64,000 nucleotides of DNA from Sphingobium limneticum (GTDB taxonomy: Bacteria; Pseudomonadota; Alphaproteobacteria; Sphingomonadales; Sphingomonadaceae): the NCBI RefSeq assembly GCF_008710155.1, contig NZ_VYPZ01000002.1, positions 1 to 64,000 of the forward strand, given 5' to 3'. This document shows, in pieces, positions 46,324 through 55,319 of this stretch; within the stretch, counting starts at the first letter, position 1; each line of letters starts with the position of its first letter. The notes beneath the pieces are model-generated. The model was not told the origin of the DNA, searched no databases, and worked only from the letters and a program-made list of their open reading frames with translations. A program made the position numbers and the translations under genes.

Positions 46324-47889
46324 ATGTCGCGGCTATGGCCTGTAAATATGGATCGTCCCTTCGGGTCGATATTCCGCCAGTCCCATTATATCCCGAGCTT
46401 CCTACGGCGATATTATCCTTTCATTCTTCTGATCATCCTCGCCGTTGTTTTGCGCAGCCCCGCATATGGCGATTCAGATGTCAGCCTGGACGAGGAATTT
46501 TACCTCGTCTTGGCCGACCGGATGATACACGGCGCGATTCCTTATGTAGACATATGGGATCGCAAGCCGATCGGCCTGTTCTTGATATATGCTGCAACGC
46601 GGCTGATGGGTGGGGATGGTTTCATCCAATATCAGATCACCGCAGCCCTCTTTGCCGGGGCAACGGCCGGCTTTATCTGGTTGATCGCCCGTCGTTCTGC
46701 CAACAACTTGGCCGGAATTCTCGCTGGCCTAGGCTATCTTTGCTGGCTTAACTTATTTTCGGGCAGCGCAGGCCAGTCTCCGGTATTCTACAATCTGTTT
46801 GTCGCCGCGGCCGCATGGCTCGCTTTTCGTTCGAACGACAGCACATGTCCTCGACACATCGCGCGCCTGGGCGCAGTCGCGATGGCGCTATGCGGCGTTA
46901 CACTCCAGATCAAATATACGGCCGTTGCAGAAAGTCTTTTTCTGGGCCTGTGGTTCCTACGGCGAATTTGGCTGACGGGACAGCGCCCCATGATGGTCGC
47001 CGCCATTGCCATAGGATATGGTTTGCTGGGTATCGTACCGACATTGGGTGCGACGGTCTGGTACGCGGCCATCGGGCACTTGCCCGAATTTGCCTATGCC
47101 AATTTCTGGTCAATATTCGATCGTGGTCGGCTTAGTGCAAAATTTCTTGCCCACGCCAGAGACTTCTTTCTTATCGTCACTATTCCGCTTCAAGTCTGTT
47201 TCCCTTTCGCCGTTATGCGCCGTTGGCAAATGCAACGCCTTAATGGGAAGCAGGAAGATTTCATCCTGATCACGGGTTGGTTATTTGCGGCATTCATCGG
47301 CTTTGTCATGATCGGCAATTTCTATGATCATTATTTCCTACCAGTGTTGCCGCCCATTTTCATCTACATAGCGCCACTGATGATCCGGCCGCTGACCGGT
47401 GTGCCAGTCTGCATCTTCCTTATAATCTGGGGTATGCCCGGTTATTCCAGCTTCACCTATAATCGGGAAAAGCATGAAAAGATCATGGAACTGACGGCCG
47501 CAGTCAGTCCCTATGTCCAAAAGGACTGTCTGTTCATTTTCGACGGACCAGCCGTGGTCTACATGACGACGCAGGCCTGCATCCCCACACGCTTCGCCTA
47601 TCCCGACCATCTGAGCAACGAGGTAGAGAAGCACGCGATTGGCGCAGACACGGTGGAAGAAATGCGGCGAGTGCTCGCCACACGGCCAGGCGCGATCATC
47701 ACAGCGGCGGCACCGGTGATACCGACGATGAACCGAGATACGCTGCCCGTGCTCCGTAGCGCCCTGATGAAAGACTATCGTCCGGTTGCAGCCATCCGAC
47801 ACCCCGACAGAATATTCTACGTCTATGCGCGGAACGATTTAGCCAAGAGCAAAGGGATGCGGCCATTCCTGCCCTATGCGGACTATTGA
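46324..47889 (+). CDS. GT39/ArnT-like membrane glycosyltransferase
   Basis: A 521-residue membrane protein (GTG 46315 would add 3 residues; AGGTG precedes ATG 46324). It has about ten hydrophobic segments. The first extracytoplasmic loop carries DVSLDEEFYLVLADRM and IPYVDIWDRKPIG, like the acidic catalytic loop of GT-C enzymes such as PMT/ArnT that use polyprenyl-phosphate sugars. It should transfer a sugar on the periplasmic side. GC is lower than the neighbouring atp genes. The next gene makes the probable donor. Confidence 0.72.
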   Translation: MSRLWPVNMDRPFGSIFRQSHYIPSFLRRYYPFILLIILAVVLRSPAYGDSDVSLDEEFYLVLADRMIHGAIPYVDIWDRKPIGLFLIYAATRLMGGDGFIQYQITAALFAGATAGFIWLIARRSANNLAGILAGLGYLCWLNLFSGSAGQSPVFYNLFVAAAAWLAFRSNDSTCPRHIARLGAVAMALCGVTLQIKYTAVAESLFLGLWFLRRIWLTGQRPMMVAAIAIGYGLLGIVPTLGATVWYAAIGHLPEFAYANFWSIFDRGRLSAKFLAHARDFFLIVTIPLQVCFPFAVMRRWQMQRLNGKQEDFILITGWLFAAFIGFVMIGNFYDHYFLPVLPPIFIYIAPLMIRPLTGVPVCIFLIIWGMPGYSSFTYNREKHEKIMELTAAVSPYVQKDCLFIFDGPAVVYMTTQACIPTRFAYPDHLSNEVEKHAIGADTVEEMRRVLATRPGAIITAAAPVIPTMNRDTLPVLRSALMKDYRPVAAIRHPDRIFYVYARNDLAKSKGMRPFLPYADY

Positions 47890-47972
47890 TCTGCATCACG
47901 CCAACGGCTGCGCGCCTTTTCGTTAACCAATTTCGGTTACCCGTTTGTCAAATGTCCCGTTCGGAGATGTGA

Positions 47973-49103
47973 ATGCAACAGGCCCTACATCGCCAGTTTG
48001 ACTTTGGCGTTGCCCTTAGTCCCATCGATATTTGCGTTGTCGTCCCTGTTCTGAACGAACGCGACAACATCGCCGAATTGATCCCACGCATAGGGGCCGC
48101 CCTGATTGGCGTAGAATGGGAAATTATGTTCGTCGATGATGGTTCGACAGATGGAACGCCCGAACTGATCAGCCAGATCGCTGTACAGGACCGCCGCATC
48201 CGACTGATACGGCGTTTTAACAGACGGGGGCTCTCGTCTGCAGTCATCGAAGGCATGCTGGCATCGACCGCTCCGGTAGTTGCCGTCATCGACGGCGACC
48301 TTCAACATGACGAAAGCCTGCTGCCGCATTTCTATCGCGCGATCATGGAAGGCGGACACGATATAGCCACAGGCACGCGTTACGCTGAAGGCGGGTCGAC
48401 GGGAGACTGGACGCGATCGCGCTTACGCATCAGCCAAGCCGCAACCCGGCTGGCCACGTTCCTGACAGGATCGAAAATGAGCGATCCGATGAGCGGCCTT
48501 TTTGCTATACGCCACGATCGTCTCGTGGAATTGGCTCCGCAGCTATCAGGAATCGGATACAAGATCCTGTTGGACATCATGTCATCGGCGCCAACACCGC
48601 TCAAGTTGAGTGAACATCCTTATGTTTTCCGTGCTCGGCAGCATGGTGAGAGCAAGCTCGATTCCATGGTCGTGCTTCACTATCTGGAAATGCTGATCGA
48701 AAAGCGCGTCGGTCGCTGGGTTCCGATCAAATTTATCAAATTTGGTATCGTCGGCGCACTGGGCCTTATCGTCCACATGACCATCCTGTCGCTCCTGCTG
48801 AAACTCAATCTGGGCTTTGGCTTTGCCCAGGTCACTGCAGTGTTCAGTGCGATGACCTTCAATTTTTTACTCAACAACAGTTTTACTTATCGCGATCGGC
48901 GACTGAAAGGTCTTCGGATATTCGGTGGCCTATTGAGCTTTTACATTATTTGCGGCTTGGGAGCTGTGGCCAATGTGGGTGTGGGCGAGTGGCTCTTCGA
49001 AAACAGCTATCGATGGTGGCTGGCAGGACTGGCGGGGGCAGCGGTTGGGTCTGTATGGAATTACGCCATGGGCAGTATATTCACTTGGCGGAAGGCCAAC
49101 TGA
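47973..49103 (+). CDS. Polyprenyl-phosphate glycosyltransferase (GT2, DPM1-like) with GtrA domain
   Basis: A 376-residue two-domain protein. The GT2 domain has VVPVLNERDNI, FVDDGSTDGT and the DxD-type motif DGDLQHDE, typical of dolichol/undecaprenol-phosphate mannosyl- or glucosyltransferases. From about residue 245 a GtrA-like domain follows with four hydrophobic segments and FNFLLNNSFTYRDRR. It probably makes and flips an undecaprenyl-phosphate sugar for the GT39-like enzyme encoded 83 bp upstream. Like that gene, its GC content is visibly lower than the surroundings. Confidence 0.88.
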   Translation: MQQALHRQFDFGVALSPIDICVVVPVLNERDNIAELIPRIGAALIGVEWEIMFVDDGSTDGTPELISQIAVQDRRIRLIRRFNRRGLSSAVIEGMLASTAPVVAVIDGDLQHDESLLPHFYRAIMEGGHDIATGTRYAEGGSTGDWTRSRLRISQAATRLATFLTGSKMSDPMSGLFAIRHDRLVELAPQLSGIGYKILLDIMSSAPTPLKLSEHPYVFRARQHGESKLDSMVVLHYLEMLIEKRVGRWVPIKFIKFGIVGALGLIVHMTILSLLLKLNLGFGFAQVTAVFSAMTFNFLLNNSFTYRDRRLKGLRIFGGLLSFYIICGLGAVANVGVGEWLFENSYRWWLAGLAGAAVGSVWNYAMGSIFTWRKAN

Positions 49104-49232
49104 ACCGCTCTGCCTATCCTAATGCGCCATTAGCCTTTTATCAAAGTTTCCAGCCTATTCACCTTTATCACCCATAGATGATCGGACCCTTCCGGGGTGG
49201 CGGGGCCGGTCGCGACAAAGTGGCGGAGAAGC

Positions 49233-50765
49233 ATGAGCGCCTTTGGACGGAAAAATGGACCTGCCGGGATCAAGCCCGGCTTCGGGGTGGCCCGGCCGAT
49301 GCAAGGCGGCGTGGCGACGCGTGAAGAGGCGCCGCGCGGTGGCGATCAGTTCCCGCCGCTGGACATCGCATCCCTGCCGGGCGAAGCGGCCTTCGATCCG
49401 CTGGCGGCGCCGACCAGCCAGATGCAGCGCAATGCCGATGCCATGGCGCGCCTGTCCGACCGTGCCAATGCCGAACATCTGCCCGATGCCGGACCGCAGG
49501 GTTTCGAGGCCAGCGTCCACAAGATCAAGGAGCAGGTGCTCCCCCGCCTGCTGGAACGTGTCGATCCCGAAGCGGCCGCGACCCTGACCAAGGATGAACT
49601 GGCGGAGGAATTCCGCCCGATCATCATGGAAGTGCTCGCGGAACTGAAGCTGACGCTGAACCGGCGCGAACAGTTCGCGCTGGAAAAGGTACTGGTCGAC
49701 GAGTTGCTGGGCCTTGGTCCGCTCGAAGAATTGCTGTCCGACCCGGACGTCACCGACATCATGGTGAACGGCCCGGAACAGACCTATATCGAAAAGAAGG
49801 GCAAGCTGATCATTGCCCCGATCAAGTTCCGCGATGAGGAGCATCTGTTCCAGATCGCCCAGCGGATCGTGAACAAGGTCGGCCGCCGCGTCGACCAGAC
49901 CACGCCGCTGGCCGACGCCCGCCTGCCCGACGGTTCCCGCGTCAACGTGATCGTGCCGCCGCTGAGCCTGAAGGGCACGGCGATTTCCATCCGTAAATTT
50001 TCGGCCAAGCCGATCACCATCGACATGCTGGCCCAATGGGGCGCGATGTCGCCGAAGATGGCGACGGCGCTGAAGATCGCCGGCGCCTGCCGCTTCAACA
50101 TCGTCATTTCCGGCGGTACCGGCTCGGGCAAGACGACGATGCTCAACGCCCTGTCGAAGATGATCGATCCGGGCGAGCGCGTGCTGACCATCGAGGACGC
50201 GGCCGAATTGCGGCTTCAGCAGCCCCACTGGCTACCGCTCGAAACCCGCCCTCCCAATCTGGAGGGTCAGGGCGCGATCACCATCGGCGATCTGGTCAAG
50301 AACGCCCTGCGTATGCGGCCTGATCGCATCATCCTGGGCGAAATTCGTGGCGCCGAATGTTTCGATCTGCTGGCAGCGATGAATACGGGCCATGACGGGT
50401 CCATGTGTACGCTCCACGCCAACAGCCCGCGCGAGTGCCTGGGCCGTATGGAAAACATGATTCTGATGGGCGACATCAAGATCCCAAAGGAAGCGATTTC
50501 CAAGCAGATCGCCGATTCGGTCGACCTGATCATCCAGGTGAAGCGCCTGCGCGACGGTTCGCGCCGCATCACCAACGTGACCGAGGTGATTGGCATGGAA
50601 GGCGACGTCATCGTCACCCAGGAATTGTTCAAATTCGAATATCATGACGAGGATGACAGCGGGAAGATCATCGGCGAATATCGCTCGATGGGCCTGCGCC
50701 CCTACACGCTGGACAAGGCGCGGATGTTCGGTTTCGATCAGCCTTTCCTGGAAGCCTGTCTCTGA
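49233..50765 (+). CDS. cpaF: CpaF/TadA-family secretion ATPase
   Basis: A 510-residue ATPase of type II/IV secretion. It has GLGPLEELLSDPDVTDIMVNGP, Walker A GGTGSGKTTMLNALS, the Asp box TIEDAAELRLQQPHW, Walker B-like RIILGEIRGAECFDLLAAMNTGHDGS and a His box MCTLHANSPRE. CpaF powers Flp/Tad pilus assembly. The other cpa/tad genes are not nearby in this window, so it is solitary here. ATG 49233 has GGAGAAGC upstream; an earlier in-frame start is less well placed. Confidence 0.93.
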   Translation: MSAFGRKNGPAGIKPGFGVARPMQGGVATREEAPRGGDQFPPLDIASLPGEAAFDPLAAPTSQMQRNADAMARLSDRANAEHLPDAGPQGFEASVHKIKEQVLPRLLERVDPEAAATLTKDELAEEFRPIIMEVLAELKLTLNRREQFALEKVLVDELLGLGPLEELLSDPDVTDIMVNGPEQTYIEKKGKLIIAPIKFRDEEHLFQIAQRIVNKVGRRVDQTTPLADARLPDGSRVNVIVPPLSLKGTAISIRKFSAKPITIDMLAQWGAMSPKMATALKIAGACRFNIVISGGTGSGKTTMLNALSKMIDPGERVLTIEDAAELRLQQPHWLPLETRPPNLEGQGAITIGDLVKNALRMRPDRIILGEIRGAECFDLLAAMNTGHDGSMCTLHANSPRECLGRMENMILMGDIKIPKEAISKQIADSVDLIIQVKRLRDGSRRITNVTEVIGMEGDVIVTQELFKFEYHDEDDSGKIIGEYRSMGLRPYTLDKARMFGFDQPFLEACL

Positions 50766-50826
50766 TGGAATAAGAGTCTCTCCCCCTGCGTAAGTGCCTC
50801 AGTTGCAACGATGCAGGGAGTATCCA

Positions 50827-51558
50827 GTGTTTCGACGAACCATACGCCATCCCGTCAGCCACGGGGTGGCGTTTCTTTTTATCGGCCTATGCGCACCGGC
50901 GAAGGCCCAAACACACTATCCCGACGTGCCCGAGCCGATGGTCTTCGACATGATGCGGCCGCTGGGCGCGAAACGGGGCGAGATGGAGGCCAATACGCTG
51001 GCGACCACATCGCTGTCCGGCGCCGATCGCAGCGTGCAATGGGCGCCCGAAGTCGAATATGCGCTGGCCGACGGTTTCGCGATCGAAGGCGAATTGCCGT
51101 TCGAGGATGGCCGGCTGGTGGAACTGAAGCTGGGGTTGCAGGCGGCCCTCGGCACGTTCAACGGCGGGCGCAGCGCCCATGGCGTACAATATCTGGGCAT
51201 TTACGACCGCGATGCCCGCCATTATCGCAGCAGCTTCGCCTATATGGTGGCGCATCGCTACAATGACCGCTGGAGCAGCGTGTCAATGGCGGGGCTTGGC
51301 AACGTCTCCCTTTCCGGCGGACGCGGGCGCAATGCGGCCATCGTCAACCATTCGCTATTTTACGACAGCACCGACGGACAGATATTGGGGCTGGAACTCA
51401 ACTATCGCGGCGGCGCGGACGGCTATATGCTGGCGATGCCCCAAATCCACCAGCGGCTGGCGGACAAGGTCAATGTGCAGGCCGGCATCGGCGCGGAAAG
51501 GCCGCATGGCGGCGTCTTTCGACCCAAGGCAGGGATAAGGCTGATCCGGGAATTCTAA
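50827..51558 (+). CDS. Secreted protein, probable outer-membrane beta-barrel
   Basis: A 243-residue protein with signal peptide (VAFLFIGLCAPAKA). The mature part consists mainly of alternating strands (VQWAPEVEYALADGFAIEGELPF, VELKLGLQAALG, DGQILGLELNYRG) and ends GIRLIREF with a terminal Phe, typical for outer-membrane barrels. No family recognised. GTG 50827 is chosen because GGGAG lies 7 nt upstream. It follows cpaF after 61 bp and precedes the methyltransferase-like gene after 65 bp, both on the same strand, which may mean co-transcription. Confidence 0.65.
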   Translation: MFRRTIRHPVSHGVAFLFIGLCAPAKAQTHYPDVPEPMVFDMMRPLGAKRGEMEANTLATTSLSGADRSVQWAPEVEYALADGFAIEGELPFEDGRLVELKLGLQAALGTFNGGRSAHGVQYLGIYDRDARHYRSSFAYMVAHRYNDRWSSVSMAGLGNVSLSGGRGRNAAIVNHSLFYDSTDGQILGLELNYRGGADGYMLAMPQIHQRLADKVNVQAGIGAERPHGGVFRPKAGIRLIREF

Positions 51559-51623
51559 ACGCTTGTCATGCCAGTGAAGGGCAGGCACATCGGATACAAT
51601 CATCACGATAAGAGGATTGCCCG

Positions 51624-52424
51624 ATGCGCCTTCCCGCCTTGCTTGCCGCCGCCGCCCTCATCCTGCCGGTCGGCGCCGTCATCGCCCAACATGCCGGCCA
51701 TCACCAGGCGGCCGATCCGATCGCCACCGCGATCGCCGCGTCCAGCCGCACCCCGGCAAACACCGTTCGCGACAAATATCGCCACCCGGCCGAAACCCTC
51801 GCCTTCTTCGGTGTGACGCCCAAGCAGACGGTCGTCGAATATGCGCCGAGCGGTGGCTGGTACACCGAAATCCTGGCGCCGCTGCTGCGCGACCATGGGA
51901 GCTTCTACGCACTGCAACCGACCGGCCGCTATCTGGATGGCTACAAGCAGTTCCTCGCCGCCAAGCCGGACGTCTATGGCAAGGTGAAGGTCGTCGCCTA
52001 TCCCGAGGAAAACAGCGCCATCCCGGCAAACAGCGTCGATACCGTCCTGACCTTCCGCAACGTGCACAACATGGTCATGGCCGGCAATGAGGCCGCGACC
52101 TTCAAGGCCTTCTTCGATATGCTCAAGCCCGGCGGTACGCTGGGCGTGGTCGATCATCGCCTGCCCGAGGATCGCGACACGGCGCTGGAAAAGAGCAGCG
52201 GCTATCTGAAGGTGTCGACCATCCGCCGCATCGCGCAGGCCGCCGGCTTCGAATATGTCGGCGCGTCGGACGTGAATGCCAATCCCAAGGATACGGCCGA
52301 TTGGCCCAAGGGCGTCTGGACCCTCCCCCCGACGCTCAGCCAGAAGGATGTCGACAAGGACAAATATCTGGCGATCGGCGAAAGCGACCGCATGACGCTG
52401 AAATTCCGCAAGCCGGCCAAGTAA
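51624..52424 (+). CDS. Secreted SAM-methyltransferase-like protein
   Basis: A 266-residue protein. The N-terminus is a clear signal peptide (ALLAAAALILPVGAVIAQ), so the mature protein should be periplasmic. The body has a methyltransferase-like fold: VVEYAPSGGWYTEILAPLL resembles motif I, VDTVLTFRNVHNM motif IV, and MLKPGGTLGVVDHRL the strand 5 region. It matches what I recall as COG4798-type predicted methyltransferases. An exported SAM-dependent enzyme is biochemically odd because SAM is cytoplasmic; it may have another activity. Confidence 0.75.
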   Translation: MRLPALLAAAALILPVGAVIAQHAGHHQAADPIATAIAASSRTPANTVRDKYRHPAETLAFFGVTPKQTVVEYAPSGGWYTEILAPLLRDHGSFYALQPTGRYLDGYKQFLAAKPDVYGKVKVVAYPEENSAIPANSVDTVLTFRNVHNMVMAGNEAATFKAFFDMLKPGGTLGVVDHRLPEDRDTALEKSSGYLKVSTIRRIAQAAGFEYVGASDVNANPKDTADWPKGVWTLPPTLSQKDVDKDKYLAIGESDRMTLKFRKPAK

Positions 52425-52448
52425 ACCAAGGCAAACATCGCCAACTTC

Positions 52449-52535
52449 CGTCACCCCGGGCTTGCCCCGAGGTCCAGCTGTTAGTCATGTCCCACCGACA
52501 AGGTAGCGGGCCCCCGGATCAAGTCCGGGGCGACG
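52449..52535. repeat. REP-like palindromic element, copy 2
   Basis: Left part (52449-52477) has hairpin CCCGGGCttgCCCCGAGG followed by TCCAG; right part (52508-52535) has hairpin CCCCGGatcaagtCCGGGG. The two parts are imperfect inverted copies. Read on the minus strand, the left part gives CTGGACC plus hairpin, the same order as the copies at 35.9 and 62.0 kb. Confidence 0.6.
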
Positions 52536-52588
52536 AAGATGATGATCGCTAGACTTGCGCTACTTTGCGTCGTGGCTAAGGCGGAAGC

Positions 52589-53506
52589 GTGACCGCCGCC
52601 GACCGCCCCCATCGCCCGTTCTTCGCCATTGGGCTGCGCCTGATCGCCGTCATCTGCCTGTCGGTCATGTTCATCACCGTGCGTGTGGCAAGCGAGCGCG
52701 GCGTACATGTGGTGGAATCGCTCTTCTACCGTCAGGCGCTGGCGCTGCCGGTGGTGCTGGCCTGGGTCGCGATGGCTGGCGGCTTGCAGACCATTCGCAC
52801 CCGGCGCATCCGCGTCCATGCCAGCCGCATGATGCTGGGCCTGACCGGCATGCTCCTGAATTTCCTGTCTTATATCCTGCTGCCCCCGGCGGAGGCGGCG
52901 ACGATCGGTTTCACCATGCCGATTTTCGGCACGATCCTGTCCGCCCTGATCCTGCGGGAAGTGACGGGCATCCATCGCTGGGGGGCGGTGCTGATCGGCT
53001 TTGTCGGCGTGCTGGTGATGATCCGCCCGGACGCCGGCCATTTCCCGATGCAGGGCGTCGCCGTCGCCATCGCCGCCGCGCTGATGACCGCCAGCGTCAG
53101 CCTGGTCCTGCGCGAACTGGGCCGGACGGAGGCGGCCGGCGTCGTCGTGTTCTGGTTCACGGCCCTATCGATGATCCCGCTGGGCATCGCCATGCCCTTC
53201 GTCGCGCAGGCGCATGATCCCGTTACCTGGGGCCTGTTGCTGACCATCGGCCTGTTCGGCGGCATCGCACAGCTTTGCCTCACCGCAGCGCTGCGTTGGG
53301 GGCCGGTGTCGGTCGTGCTGCCGATGGATTATAGCGCGATCATCTGGACCACCCTGCTGGGTGTGGCCATCGGCGAGGATTGGCCGATGGCGACGACCTG
53401 GATCGGTGCGACCCTCATCATCGCCAGCGGCCTCTATATCGCCTGGCGCGAGCATCGCCGCGCCAGGAAACCGCTCGTCAGCCTAGCAACTCCGCCTCAA
53501 GACTGA
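52589..53506 (+). CDS. EamA/DMT-family transporter
   Basis: A 305-residue protein with ten hydrophobic segments in two EamA repeats. Landmarks are VVESLFYRQALALPVVL and PPAEAATIGFTMPIFGTILSALILREVTG in the first half, and WGPVSVVLPMDYSAIIWTTLLGVAIGEDWP in the second. It probably exports or imports small metabolites. Start GTG 52589 with GCGGAAGC upstream. Its 3' end overlaps the convergent osmC-like gene by 29 bp. Confidence 0.88.
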   Translation: MTAADRPHRPFFAIGLRLIAVICLSVMFITVRVASERGVHVVESLFYRQALALPVVLAWVAMAGGLQTIRTRRIRVHASRMMLGLTGMLLNFLSYILLPPAEAATIGFTMPIFGTILSALILREVTGIHRWGAVLIGFVGVLVMIRPDAGHFPMQGVAVAIAAALMTASVSLVLRELGRTEAAGVVVFWFTALSMIPLGIAMPFVAQAHDPVTWGLLLTIGLFGGIAQLCLTAALRWGPVSVVLPMDYSAIIWTTLLGVAIGEDWPMATTWIGATLIIASGLYIAWREHRRARKPLVSLATPPQD

Positions 53507-53909
53507 TGTCCGCCTTCAGCAGCTTGGAAATGGGGCAACCGGCCTTCGCCTTGGCCGCCAGTTCCTGAAAGGTCGCGTCGTCGGTGCCGGGGATGGTGGC
53601 CTTGAGCGTCAGGTGGCTGGCAGTGACGGCGAAACCTTCGTCCTGCTTTTCCAGCGTCACGACGGCGCTGGTTTCCATCTTCTCCGCCGTCAGCCCAGCT
53701 TCGCCCAGGATCAGCGAAAGCGCCATGGTGAAGCAGGAGGCATGCGCGGCGGCGATCAGTTCTTCCGGATTGCTGCCCGGCACGCCTTCAAAGCGAGTCG
53801 CAAAGCCGTAGGGATAGGCGTCCAGCGCGCCGCTCTGGGTCGAGATCGTGCCCTTCCCGTCCTTCAGGCCGCCGCTCCATACGGCCGAGCCGCTGCGATT
53901 GATCTTCAT
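53478..53909 (-). CDS. OsmC-family protein (organic hydroperoxide reductase)
   Basis: A 143-residue protein. It has NPEELIAAAHASCFTMAL with the peroxidatic Cys and AGCPISKLL with the resolving Cys, the family pair. Length and the N-terminal GSAVWSGGLKDGKGTIS match the OsmC subgroup. It detoxifies organic peroxides using thiols in the cytoplasm. ATG 53909 is preceded by AAGGAAGATTGCC; a longer open frame upstream is not needed. Convergent with the EamA gene. Confidence 0.93.
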   Translation of the reverse strand: MKINRSGSAVWSGGLKDGKGTISTQSGALDAYPYGFATRFEGVPGSNPEELIAAAHASCFTMALSLILGEAGLTAEKMETSAVVTLEKQDEGFAVTASHLTLKATIPGTDDATFQELAAKAKAGCPISKLLKADISLEAELLG

Positions 53910-53997
53910 GGGCAATCTTCCTTGTTGTGAGCCGGAGGAACCCCGGCGGTCCCCCATGGTTGCATCGTAACAGAGACAATCGTGCAGGAGAGTGACA

Positions 53998-54363
53998 ATG
54001 ACTGATCTACCGCTTGAAAATCGCGGCGACCTGATCGCCTCCGACCGGGTCGAGGGCACCGCCGTCTACAACCGCCAAGGCGAGCGGCTGGGCAAGATTT
54101 CCAACTTCATGGTGGACAAGCGGTCCGGGCAGGTCCGCTATGCCGTACTGTCCTTCGGCGGCTTTCTGGGCATGGGCCATGACCATTATCCCCTGCCCTG
54201 GTCGATGCTGACCTATGAAACCGAACAGGGCGGCTATGTCGTCGATCTGGACAAGCAGTTGCTCGACAACGCCCCTCGCTATGCCACCGACCGGCAGCCC
54301 GATTATGACGAAGGCTATGGGCGGAATGTGTACGAATATTATGGGCTTATGTATCCCTGGTGA
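53998..54363 (+). CDS. PRC-barrel domain protein
   Basis: A 121-residue protein. The PRC-barrel pattern is IASDRVEGTAVYNRQGERLGKISNFMVDKRSGQVRYAVLSFGG, then HYPLPWSML, GYVVDLDKQLL. The Tyr-rich C-terminus ends YEYYGLMYPW. PRC barrels bind proteins or RNA; small solitary ones often respond to stress. ATG 53998 is preceded by CAGGAG at proper spacing; GTG 53992 is too close to that site. Divergent from the OsmC gene, and the two may share the control region. Confidence 0.88.
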   Translation: MTDLPLENRGDLIASDRVEGTAVYNRQGERLGKISNFMVDKRSGQVRYAVLSFGGFLGMGHDHYPLPWSMLTYETEQGGYVVDLDKQLLDNAPRYATDRQPDYDEGYGRNVYEYYGLMYPW

Positions 54364-54540
54364 CGCGCGACCGATGCCCGCATGGCGGCCGGGACGGCAC
54401 GGTGTCGTCCCGGCCGTTCACATGTCTGCGTAACGACATTCCGGCTGCCTAGATTCCACCACAATTCATCGCTTGGCCATTGTCTACCGGATAAATAGAA
54501 TTACTGTAGAAGGCTCGACTTGAAGGATGAGGATCAGAGC

Positions 54541-55215
54541 ATGGAGCGATTCGGTTTTTCGGGTGACGCGCGCCAGCCGGTCGTGTTGACCATCCCCGGC
54601 CTGAACAACAGCGGGCCGGATCATTGGCAGAGTTTGTGGGAGGAAAAGCGCGGCGATTGCGAGCGCGTCGATCTGGGCAGCTGGGCCAGTCCCAACCGCA
54701 ACGCCTGGGTCACGCGGCTGGATGCCGCCATTCGTGAGGCGAACGGGCCGGTGATATTGGCCGCGCACAGCCTGGGCTGCATGGCCGTCGCCTGGTGGGG
54801 CGCCTTGCAAAGCCAGGCCTATGGCTGGCCGGTGACGGGCGCTCTGCTAGTGGCGCCGCCCGATTGCGACCGGATGGAAACGCCCGAGACGATCGGCGGC
54901 TTCGGCCCGACCCCGCGCGCGCAACTGCCCTTCCCGTCCATTTTGGTGGGTAGCCGCGACGACCCCTACATCTTTTTCGAGCGCGCTCACAGCATCGGCA
55001 AAAATTGGGGCAGCCAGTTTGTCGATGCAGGCTATGCCGGCCATATCAACGCGCAATCGGGTCTGGGCGACTGGCAATTCGGACAGACACTGCTCGAACG
55101 GCTGATCGACAATGCGCAGGAACAGGCGTCCGCCATGCGGCAGATGCGCCCCGCTTTGCCCATGGCCCAGCAGGATCGCAGCAGCAAAGCCCCGCGCCCT
55201 ACCCTCCACCCCTAG
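54541..55215 (+). CDS. RBBP9/YdeN-type serine hydrolase
   Basis: A 224-residue alpha/beta hydrolase. Family landmarks: TIPGLNNSGPDHWQSLWE, nucleophile Ser in LAAHSLGC, Asp in GSRDDPY and His in AGHINAQSGLGDW. The last 25 residues are low-complexity and outside the domain. RBBP9-type enzymes are small cytoplasmic hydrolases of unknown natural substrate. Start ATG 54541 with GAGGATC upstream; TTG 54520 is in frame but less plausible. A clear terminator follows. Confidence 0.86.
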   Translation: MERFGFSGDARQPVVLTIPGLNNSGPDHWQSLWEEKRGDCERVDLGSWASPNRNAWVTRLDAAIREANGPVILAAHSLGCMAVAWWGALQSQAYGWPVTGALLVAPPDCDRMETPETIGGFGPTPRAQLPFPSILVGSRDDPYIFFERAHSIGKNWGSQFVDAGYAGHINAQSGLGDWQFGQTLLERLIDNAQEQASAMRQMRPALPMAQQDRSSKAPRPTLHP

Positions 55216-55228
55216 AAGCTCACCCCCG

Positions 55229-55277
55229 AGGGGCGCGACAAGGCAAACTTGCGCGCCCCTTATATTTGCTTTTTTGT
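55229..55277 (+). terminator. Terminator after the RBBP9-like gene
   Basis: Perfect 9-bp stem AGGGGCGCG (55229-55237) / CGCGCCCCT (55252-55260), 14-nt loop, followed by TATATTTGCTTTTTTG. It lies 14 bp after the stop codon. Confidence 0.8.
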
Positions 55278-55278
55278 C

Positions 55279-55297
55279 TATCTCTAAAGTTGAGATA
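55279..55297. promoter_or_regulatory. Inverted repeat upstream of yezD, candidate operator
   Basis: TATCTC (55279-55284) and GAGATA (55292-55297) flank a 7-nt spacer, 22 nt before the yezD-like ATG. Position overlaps or follows the expected promoter, so a repressor site is plausible. The cognate regulator is unknown. Confidence 0.4.
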
Positions 55298-55319
55298 TTA
55301 GACGGGATTAGAGGTGTCC

